Shown piece by piece: positions 52,130 through 61,505 of a stretch of 64,000 nucleotides of DNA. The DNA is from Pseudocercospora fijiensis CIRAD86 (taxonomy: Eukaryota > Ascomycota > Dothideomycetes > Mycosphaerellales > Mycosphaerellaceae), in the NCBI RefSeq assembly GCF_000340215.1, contig NW_006921534.1:3047014-3111013 (forward strand), written 5' to 3'. The position numbers were made by a program, and so were the translations under genes. How positions within the stretch are numbered: position 1 is the stretch's first letter; the number at the start of each line of letters is the position of its first letter. Under the pieces are notes generated by a model. It was not told where the DNA came from, ran no database searches, and was given only the letters and a program-made list of their open reading frames with translations.

Positions 52130-53902
52130 ATGGCGCCCTCGATCGTCCACCTGCCCAATGGCCAGACCCTCGCCGTGTCTCCAGTCTTTGGCGGACTCTA
52201 TTTCAAGTCGAATGACCTCCATACTGTGCACAACGTCTTCCCTCCAGGCTGGACCATCATTCTCAATTGCGCCCATGCCGATGCCGATGCCGACGACGAC
52301 GACGACGACGACCTGCCTCTGGAAGCAGCCACCCTCCGCCCCGACCCAACTTCACGGCCCGAAGCTCCCATACACAAGAGACCGAACATCCATCGTTTCA
52401 GACGGCCGAGCTTGAGGAATGACCATCTGTTCATCTCTTCCATCTCAAATCCCTCCTCCAATGACTTCAAACCTCCCACCTCCCCCACCAGGCAGATCGC
52501 CATGATGCTCTGGGCCACCCTGTATTGGTACTTTCACCAGCAAGAGCCAGCGCAGCAGCTCACAACCGCATCATCCAACAAAACGCCCGATGATGGCAAG
52601 CCAAAGGGCGACTGGAGGATTAATATCAACCGGGAAGGCATATTCACGGGCAAACATCTCCTGCCCAAGCTCGAGAGAATGGGTCTCATTGCCTCGGAAG
52701 ACTCTTCTGTCGGCCTAGACCCGGAAAATGGTGTAGGGAACACGAGTGAAGGCTGGACGAAAATGTTCGTTTCACGCCGCTCCTTCTGGCAGATGGATCC
52801 CAGGATATACCTCTTCACTCTTACTCCACTCCAGACAAATTCTCCATTCCCCTCCGTAAGTCCGGCAGGCTCACGCCCAGCATCTCCCAACAGGAACAGT
52901 CGCATACATGTCGACGATGGAGGTCCGACGAGTATGGCACTTGCGGCTGCATCACAGTCTAGCCTCATAAATCGTTCAAGCACACCACCCGGACCATTCC
53001 ACTCTTCGTCACATCTACCCACCTACTATCCCCCTCCACCGGTGCAGTACACCATGACGAAACACGTTCGACATCCTCTCCGACCAAAGCCGCCGCGACA
53101 AGGGGAAACATTCTACATACGATACATTCCCAGCTTGGGGCAGTATCTGACCTTCAGAGTGGCATCGTTGAGCAAGAAGCCAATTACCTATATCGGACCT
53201 TTCTCCTCGCAGGCTGGTGACAGCCCCTTCATCTCCGGCCGGGACATTCTCCGACACCACAACTCAGATTCTGATGCTTCTGTACCAATGATGGGGAGCG
53301 TATCTGCACATGCTGCTGAGTCGCATCGTGGTGGTGACCTGGAGACTAGTCGCATGACTGATGTTGAGCTACTACATAAGTGGCACAACGACCCGCGTGT
53401 CGCAGCCAGTTGGGGTGAAGATGGACCACAATCGCACCAAGAACAATTTCTGAAAAATGGGCTTACGTCCCGGAACTCCATACCAGTTATCGGATGCTTC
53501 GATGGCAAGCCTTTCGGCTTCTTCGAAATCTACTGGGCTAAGGAGGACCGTGTGGCTAGATATATCGGCAGCGAAGTCGGAGACTTCGACCGTGGCCTGC
53601 ACGTGCTCGTTGGCGAGCAAGACTTTAGAGGTCCTCACCGCTTCAAGGTTTGGATGTCCGCGCTCGTCCACTTCTGTTGGCTTGCAGACTCAAGGACAAA
53701 TGTTGTCATAATGGAGCCAAGAGTAGACAACGACAAGTAAGCAATCACATTGCCTCAACTTCGCACGCTGCTGACACAGACTAGAATCAAACGGTACTGC
53801 GAGGATGTTGGTTTCTACAAGGAAAGAGAGTTCGCACTTCCTCACAAGCAGAGTAACCTCATGAAGATTCGACGAGAGGCCTGGGAGGCTCCTAGCATAT
53901 AA
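52130..53902 (+). CDS. sidL: N5-hydroxyornithine acyltransferase, SidL/SidF family (siderophore synthesis)
   Basis: Two exons, 52130-53736 and 53785-53902, with a 48-bp intron (GTAAGC...CTAG), give 574 residues. The start MAPSIVHLPNGQTLAVSPVF and SNDLHTVHNVFPPGW match fungal SidF/SidL. The C-terminal ~190 residues form the AlcB/IucB-type GNAT acyltransferase: LLHKWHNDPRVAASWGEDG, GCFDGKPFGFFEIYWAKEDRV, GLHVLVGEQDFRGPHRF, IMEPRVDNDKIKRYCEDVGF. These enzymes acylate N5-hydroxyornithine for ferricrocin (SidL, acetyl) or fusarinine (SidF, anhydromevalonyl, peroxisomal). The C-terminus APSI is not a PTS1 signal, which favours SidL, though the paralogue call is uncertain. Residues ~48-61 are an Ala-Asp/poly-Asp run. 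No other siderophore gene lies nearby. Confidence 0.82.
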
Positions 53903-54880
53903 TCCGAAGGAAATGCAGACGAAACGAAGATACGGTCGATTGGGGATGGATATACCCGATGCTTAGAACCAGTTCCAAAAAACGGACCTGACAGACTCAA
54001 ATTACAGATATACTGAAGCAATATACCACTCTTCCATCTTGAGATGTCGGCTCCGCGTTTGAACCAAGATTGACGCAGCGACGATTGCACCAATTCCTCG
54101 AGCGCTACAGTATTCCTCTTTGACATGTGGATGGCTGGGGCACCCCATCAAAGGAAGACGATCTCTACAACAGTACTCTTGCTGATCGCAAGAGGCTGTA
54201 CGATATTCAGCGGTATGCTTATAACGAGTATGCGGCTGGGTGTGTGTGCGTTTTGGAATTACCAGATGAAGAATGTTGTCGATACTGTGAGTGGAGATGT
54301 TACAAGACTGCCTATTGGAGCTGGATTCAGCTGGTTAGGGAGAGTGTTGTTAGTAAAGACTTGTCAGCATAGAAGCATTGTACTTAGAAAAAGGATCTGT
54401 GAGAGAGGTCCGCAGGAGAAGGATTGATGGATGTAGTGATTCGAGCGTTGGGATAGGCCGCGGAACTCGCAGGCCGCCTGGTTAGCCGGCTATGAAATAA
54501 TCGGGGCTTAAAACTGCTTTCGCTCGTGATTCTTTCGATATGAGCGTCTATATGCTGATACAGCCTTGAGCAGAATTGTTCTTGCATCTGGTAGAGCAAC
54601 GCCTTGGCAGGCCCACTCGCTACCCAGCCATTGGTCGAACTCAAAAACAACTCCTCTTACTTACCTCCTACCATTGTACAACTCACCGCAGTCTTTCCAT
54701 CATTAGAGCCACTGGCACACCCCAGGAATCAGAACATCTACCGACATGGCCGAGTAAATGTTTTGCTGGCCCTACAGTCCTCGCCTATCGGGTAAGGCAC
54801 TCGGACTATTCTCAATTTCAAAAACCCCGGGCTTTTTGAGCCGCACCACTTCAGTTTTGCCTTCCATACTAATTTTAGTG
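53903..54880. other. Intergenic region before the 3'-side transposon block
   Basis: About 1 kb. Small frames at 54127-54372 (DGWGTPSKEDDLYNSTLADR) have coding-like composition but no family, start context or splice support. Composition is normal up to about 54880, where the RIP signature begins. Confidence 0.4.
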
Positions 54881-54899
54881 GTAAACCGAACCATTGCTG

Positions 54900-56230
54900 T
54901 CGCTGTATCTAGTCTATAGTTCCAATAATTGGTATTGTTACTTGTTTATATTATTGCCGTCGCTCTACCGATTTTCTACCGCCGTCCTACGCTATAGACC
55001 TCGCCGTCGCTATAGCGCCCCTTATTAAGTAAGATAAGGCAATTATCGGCTAGTTATTAATAGAAGGCATATCGGCGAAGGATATATAGTTATCGTAGCG
55101 CTTAAAGAACGAAAGGGGGTCGTTTACTACTATAAAGCGTTATAGTACTAATCTAAAGAGATATAGTATAGTTAATAGCTTCTAAGGTAAACTAGGACGA
55201 CCGAAGAAGGTACTACTATATATAAGAGACTTTATAATCGATATTCTAGCTACTAAGAGCACGACCTAGATAGATAAGGTTTAAGACTAGATAGTGCTTA
55301 AATTTAGAGTATATATCGGCGTTACTACTATCTAGAGGTATATAAGGAATAAAGACTTTACCTATAAGGTAACTTAGCGATAGGCTTCTTAGCGAGACCT
55401 ATAGGCGGAAATAGCGTACCTAGTTAATATAGAATACTAGATAAGCGAGCAGATTGTCTTTATAGATAAGACCTATTATAGTAAGCGCTCTACTATCTAA
55501 AGGCGTAGATAGGCACCTAAAGGATTTCCTTATATTATAAAGGACTATCTATACTGTTTATAGCGATATAGTATCTTACTAGTATACTTAGTCGACGGCT
55601 AGCTTCTAGGAGCAACACTTATTAAGCAAGGCAGTATCGATAGCGACTTGTTTATTATATAGATCTAAGAGAAGGTGCTACCGCCCCGTAATCCGTATCT
55701 AGGTCTACGGTCTATTATTATAATAGATAACTATGCGACTTATTAACGAGAACGAGTCCGCAATCTCTATCGCTTATATAGCGTTCTTACTAACTTCTTG
55801 CCGCTATATTTACTATATCTTAACCTAATAGAGCTATTATTTAGACTCTTTAAAGGATAGATTAAGAGGCATTAGGATATAATGCCTAAATATAGCTAGA
55901 TAGACGAATAGCAGTCTTAATTCGAGCGTTATCTATAGCTAGTAATCGATAGTTAGGGTAAAGGTATAGACTATAGGAAGTTGTTCCGCTACGCTAGTAT
56001 AGCTTCCTAGCAAGATAGTCGATAGAATAGGAACTAACCGTTAGATTTAGGCGTTTAGATATAGATTCGAAAGGCCTCGGTCGGCGCTATAACCTTATTA
56101 AGAAAGCGTATTAATCTATATAGTACTAATTAAGTAGTATCGATTAGAAGGTAGTAGGTTGCATTTTGTAAAAGGTACTAAGACTCCGCTTTCTATAGTA
56201 AGCGGGGAAAAGTCTAGTCTATACATTTCG
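54900..56230 (+). mobile_element. RIP-degraded Tc1/mariner-type transposon
   Basis: The CA/TG-depleted tract holds one plus-strand transposase ghost. Near the right end a hairpin CCGCTTTCTATAGTAAGCGG (about 56187-56206), flanked by AGACT and AGTCT, may belong to its terminal repeat; I could not find a matching left end. It is distinct from the 27-30 kb element: the transposases align only through motifs. Confidence 0.7.
55020..56170 (+). pseudogene. RIP-killed Tc1/mariner (DDE) transposase
   Basis: A plus-strand frame interrupted only by TAG and TAA over most of its length. Motifs in order: RPKKVLLYIRDFIIDILA (HTH region), IVFIDKTYYSKRST (first Asp), APKGFPYI, YSILLVYLVDG, IIIIDNYATY (second Asp) and LPLYLLYLNLIELLFRLFKG (catalytic Glu). 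All three acidic positions survive, unlike the relic at 29-30 kb, but more than twenty stops kill the frame. Confidence 0.8.
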
Positions 56231-57574
56231 AGCGTAAAGAATACAATATATAGAGCTCGTATCGGCACGCAAATTTTTTAATAAATACTTTAATATATAT
56301 AAAATATAATAGGAAATATATATTATATAAATACTATAATTAGGTAATATAGTATAGACATAAATGCGAAAAAGTAATAGAATTTAGGGTCTAGAAGTAG
56401 GGTCTTAGCGGTACGATATAGAGAAGCTAGCGGTCGAAACGTATATAGTATATACTATATAAACTAAATATAGAAAAACTAAATAAACAGAATACAAGGA
56501 TTATATATTATTATATAAGGGACGATTAGTAGTTAGGCAATAGTATAGTATTAGAGTAAGTATCTACGGTTCTACGGAAAGTATATACCGGGCTTAGCTA
56601 GCGTACCGTCCCTACTATAATAGTACCCTCGTCCGATAGAACGAAGGCTAGCGTACTATATTAGCTAAACCCCTTCTTATATACTCCTTCCGCTTTTGCT
56701 TGTTTTCCTTACTACTTGTATTCGTATTATGCGTTCTTATACGTCTTAAGTATATCCTCCTCTCCTTAGTCTAAGTCTACTAGTTTAGCGCGCGTCTTCT
56801 TAGTAGCCGACTTTAGTATAGCCTTAGTATCGGAGCTAGTTAAGAAGTTTGTATACTAGCGTCGTCTCTTCTAGTTAGATATCTCGCTAGTACTAGTACT
56901 AGCCCGCTTGCGCTTCGCTCCGCCGCTCTTATTTTATATCTTCCGTACGCCGACATACTAGACTTGCTTTAGCGTCTTAGGTATAGGTATCGAGGCGGGT
57001 ACCGAGGCTAGTAGGGATAAGGCGCATACGAAGGGTTAGCCTATCTAGATTTTTAGTAGCTTAGTCTTGTCCTTGCCTTTTAGTAGAGGGAAGGCCTTAC
57101 CTTTGCCTTTAGAGGCTAGGGCGAGGGTACTAGCGTTAGCGGCGCCGTACCGAGACTTAGTCTTACGCTTCTCCGATAGTTGCGGCGTAGCTAGCGCTTC
57201 TTTATTAGTAGCTGCGGTGCTAACGAGAGTCTTAGACTTAATAGCTATAGCGAGCTCGTCTAGTAGGTAGAGGTATAGGTCGGCGCGTTACTCGTCGGTA
57301 AGCGACTAGTATCGTCCTATAATACCTATATGCCCTAGTCCGCGGTATAGCTTTACTAGTATTGGCTAGTAACCGGCCCCACACACCTAGGCTAAGTTTT
57401 GAGCCTATATAAGAGGCCTCCTTCTGCATTGTAGATAGGGCACCAACCTCGTATAGCACATTGTTTATGTCACACTTCTACAATGCCTATATTGTAGGGC
57501 TCTAGTCATTAGCCTAAGCAACCGTCTTATTATCCTATTATGCTAAACATAGCTGCCTATATTGCTATAGGTTA
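56231..57574. other. RIP-affected sequence between the mariner relic and the LTR element
   Basis: It starts with an A/T-only-like island (about 56275-56345). On the minus strand at about 57300-56600 lies a Lys/Ala/Ser-rich coding ghost (AATNKEALATPQLSEKRKTK, LASKGKGKAFPLLKGKDKTK) with RIP-type stops. Family unknown. It may be part of another transposon. Confidence 0.45.
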
Positions 57575-58310
57575 TGTTACCCTCGGTAGCCTATACTATT
57601 ACTACTAGTAGTAGTAGTGGTTTTGGTTTCCGTCCTTTATTAGAGCCGAAGGTAGGGCCATCTCTTTATATCTGACAGGTTCGGGTATGTTGAAGGTGGT
57701 CTCTAGGCACGAATAGCTATAACTAAAGCGAGGGCACGACAAGAGCCTACGGTACGGACGATACCGAAGTATCTTAAGGGGCTATTACGACAAGCAGAGA
57801 AACCTCTTAACGAGGGCATCGCTTTAACCCCGAAAAGCTGCAAACCCTTAGGACTATTACAGCTTAGGGCCTAGTCTATAGCTATAGCTAGCTTCTAAGG
57901 ACTCGGCTCCGGGTCGAAGACCTATTTAGCACCGCTTACTCGAGATAAGCCCCGCCTAAGGAGGAGATAGACTAATCACCTATCGGCCTTGCTTAGTTTA
58001 CTAAGACTATCAATTGATAGCAAATACGGATTGCAGGTCGGATAGCCGGGGAGTCCCCTATTAATCGGGTAGGGCGTTCCTAGATTCGTAGCCTCGCTTA
58101 GACAGTGCTTAGCCTTCTATTAGAAAAAGAAGGCCACCGCCCCCCGCCTAGCCAAAGGAGATACGAGCTAGTTTCTAGGATCCAGGTATAAATAGAGATT
58201 GCAGTCTCTCCCTCCGAGCGGCTTTTGTCCAAAATCTACTAAACTAAGCTCCTAGAGGTAGTTAGGCGACCCCTAGGAGGCTAAATCCTAATACTATCCC
58301 GGGGGTAACA
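57575..58310 (+). repeat. 5' long terminal repeat (736 bp)
   Basis: It starts TGTTACCC and ends GGGTAACA, a perfect 8-bp terminal inverted pair with the canonical TG...CA ends. It contains TATAAATA at 58187-58194. The 3' copy is beyond the window, so the limits rest on the termini and on their position before the primer site and gag. Confidence 0.75.
58187..58194 (+). promoter_or_regulatory. LTR TATA box candidate
   Basis: TATAAATA about 120 bp before the LTR end, a suitable position for the U3/R promoter. Confidence 0.45.
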
Positions 58311-58311
58311 C

Positions 58312-58325
58312 TAGGAGAAACCGCC
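58312..58325 (+). other. Primer-binding site candidate (RIP-altered)
   Basis: TAGGAGAAACCGCC begins one base after the LTR. A normal site would start TGG (complement of tRNA CCA); TAG is what RIP makes of TGG. Confidence 0.4.
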
Positions 58326-58482
58326 TAATACACTACTCTCTTATATAGCAACATTACAACAAACTAAACAAACTAAAGACACTAAAAATACATTTATACA
58401 GTATTCTATTTCAACTTTATATAGCATTCTATTTTAGCCATTTCAACTATTTTATAACAATCGAATAAGCTCTAGCGCTAGC

Positions 58483-61480
58483 GAAAACGAGCATTACGAA
58501 TCAGCAGAATCTTCGGAATCCGAAAACGCCCCTAATCCTATTAACGAAGAAATCAGGCGGCGACTAGTTAATATAAGTGAGCCTCCTACGCCCTCTACGC
58601 TAGAGGCGCTCTACAATATTATTATAAAGATAATAGAGAAGCAAACTGAACTTCTCCGTTAAAGCAAGCGTCGCCCGCTAGAACTAGGGAGCACTGCAAA
58701 CCCCTTATTCGAAGGGTGGAACGCTATAGTATATATTAAGCGCTTTAAGGAAGGCTTAGTTAATTACGAGCTCGATAGAGAATCCGACTAGTACAAGATT
58801 CGGTCCTTTACGAGGACTACCTCCTCTAAGCTTCACCGAACCCTTAAAACCCTAGTTAGCTACCTAGAAAAGGACGATAAGTCTAATGCTAACTAGGAGA
58901 CCTTTAAGGTAGCCTTTATAAGGGAGTATCGGGAGCGCGATAGCCGTCGCATTAAAGGCAGTCGTACGTAGCTCGAGACCCTCTGCTTAGTAAGGCGCAC
59001 CGAGGATAACGACCTAAAAGGGTATATCCGCGAGTTTGTCGAGTTAGCGGACGGTATCGAACAGAGTAACCTCGAAAACTCTTAGAGAACGAGGCTGCTC
59101 CTCTAGGGATTGCCGTAGCCTATAGCTTAGCGTATCTTCCGTCGCTATAAGCTTAGCGAGTCCGATCCTAAGAGTTTCAGGAAATATAAAGAGGTCCTAG
59201 TATATATTAAGGCCGACATTGATAGCATAGCCGATGCGAGGAAGTTCATCTACGGCGAAGACCGGAATAACCTAGCGTAGGTTAGGAAAGAGGCCTTAGG
59301 AAACAAGGGACCTAAGTTCCTTCCTAAATCGCAAAGTGGTCCTAAGACCGTGACTCCTACTGTCACTAAGCACTCTTAAGACGTTGCGGACTTAGCTAAA
59401 TCCCTAGCCTAACTAAACCTAAATACGAAAGCATTGTAGCGAGTTAGGGAGGTTATTAATGCTACTATACTAGGCGATGTACCGCTAGTCTACTAGGTTT
59501 TAGATCCTAACTACCCTAAAGCCCCTTTAGTAGATGTCTACGCTATACGGAAGATCTATTCTAACTTGGATAGCAAGTGCTAGATGTGTAGCGGGTTTAA
59601 ACATGTCTAATCGTCCTACCCTATCTAGAAAGAGCTTCTTAAAAGGAAGCTTATTATGTAAGTAAATAGCCGATTCTACTATATAGACACCGGCGACAAG
59701 ATTGATTTCGAATAGGATCGGAGAGCCCCGAAGCTGCCTTAGCTAAAGACCCTTCTAGAAAAGAAGTATAGCGGCAAGATCGAGTTTGAGGACACTAGGA
59801 ACAGTACCCTCGCCGCTATTGCTAAACGAGAAACTTAGAAGGTTAGGGCAAAACAGGTTAAGGAGCGAAGCAGTAACGGTACTACTAAGCCTATTAAAGT
59901 TAACTTTGTTTCTTAGGATCCGGACGCAGTTACTAATGTTTACGCGGTTACTAAGAACAGTATAGATGTCTACGCTGCTACACGGTCTTAGACCTAGTCC
60001 TAAAGCAAGGGTAAGAGCCCTTAGAACCCTACTCGCCCTAGTGCGGCAGCCCCTACTAGGGTACTAAAGAACAAGGCGGCCGATAAGGCTAAGTAATAGC
60101 GAGAGTCAACCGCTAAAACTAAGACTCTCTAGACAGCTATAGACCGTGCTGCCCGATCTAGCACCGCGCCTAGTACCGTACCTAGCACCCTACCTATAGA
60201 GAGCCTAGTCGTCCTAGAGACTCTAGAGGTCGATATAGAGGATATTACTACCGACATTAGTAGTACCCTAGGGCTAGCTAACCTACCTACCTATAAGCGG
60301 AAGTTATCCGACCTAAAGAGCTTTCGCTTCGATAGGTATATAAAGAAGTATAGTACTAGCCTAGCTAACTCCTTAGACACAAAGGCAAATGCTCTCTTCT
60401 AGGCTTTATAGTTTCTAGACCTTAAGTCTAACGTATCTATAGGTAAGTTGCTAGTATACGGTTTACCTACCAACCTGTTCTAGAGCCGAATCCCTAACGA
60501 TGCTACCTTTATAAAAGACCTCGCTACCCTCCGACGAAAACAGGGACGAGAAGACTATATCGACGTCTCTTCCCTATAGTTCCTTCCTAAATTTTTAGGT
60601 GCCTAAGAGTTAGTAGAAGGCGAATCGGTAACCTACGAGAACTAAGAGACTATCGATGATACTAACGAAGAGGGAGTTAAGGAGATAGGCCGAGGGGATA
60701 GTAATAATCCCGACCCTACTCTAGTTTCAGTTTCTATTAAAGCTGTCCGATTTACTAGCTAACAAATCGGTCGAGTAGGACCTCCTCGACCTAAAGAACT
60801 TTACTCCATCCCTAATAATGTAGACCTTTCCGCAGTTACCCGTTCCTTCGCCGTCGTCCCTACTATCTATATTTAGGTCACTATCGGGAGCTATAGTTAA
60901 TAGATGCTAGTAATGCTTAATAATAGTTCAGAGTTACTTATTATAAGTAAGCGCTAGGCCAAACAGCTTAGACTACTAATGAATAGAGACATTTCCCTTA
61001 GTATATAGGGAGTGAATAGGGAGGTTGCGCTAGTAGGTGCCTACTATAATGTTATAGTAGACGCTTTCGGCATATGCTTTTCCTTTACCTTCTAGATTGC
61101 CGCCGACCTAAATACGCTAATTATTCTAGGTCGGCTATAGTCTCGCATAACTCGTAGTATCTAGCGCAACTACGACGATAGTTCCTAGGAGGGAACTATT
61201 GCTAACTAGAAGGGCAACCGAGTCGTATTTACTAGTTATATCGGCAACACTAGCTGCAAGTCCTACGAGGATATCCTTGCTGCTTCTAGACGGTCTTCGG
61301 GAAACGCTACGGCGCGGTTATAAGACCGGCAATCTACGCTATAAGTCAGTATAGCTTGAATAGGTCATTTCTAGAAGTGCGCCGCTCCGTACGTTAAGGT
61401 AAGTTTCTAGGTTCTACACTAAGAAGACGAGTGCTCGAAGCGACAGCGAGCATAATACTACGACCACCTATACCTACTAC
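58483..61480 (+). pseudogene. RIP-mutated gag-protease frame of the Gypsy element
   Basis: One plus frame from about 58483. The start is not identifiable because ATG may have become ATA. The capsid-like region (LFEGWNAIVYIKRFKEGLVN, FIREYRERDSRR, LKGYIREFVELADGI) is followed at 59578-59619 by a nucleocapsid knuckle of C-x2-C-x4-H-x4 spacing with Tyr in the last Cys position. Later comes a retropepsin-like region about 60880-61150 (MLVMLNNSSELLIISKR, NVIVDAFGICFSF, LIILGRL). Stops are TAG/TAA. Non-functional. Confidence 0.75.
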
Positions 61481-61505
61481 ATAAGTTAAGGTAATAATGC
61501 TATCT

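Noticed and set aside
54127..54372. 81-codon frame downstream of the siderophore gene
   Set aside because: It begins plausibly but ends in a Cys/Trp-rich stretch with no family; three frames are open here, so coding cannot be claimed.
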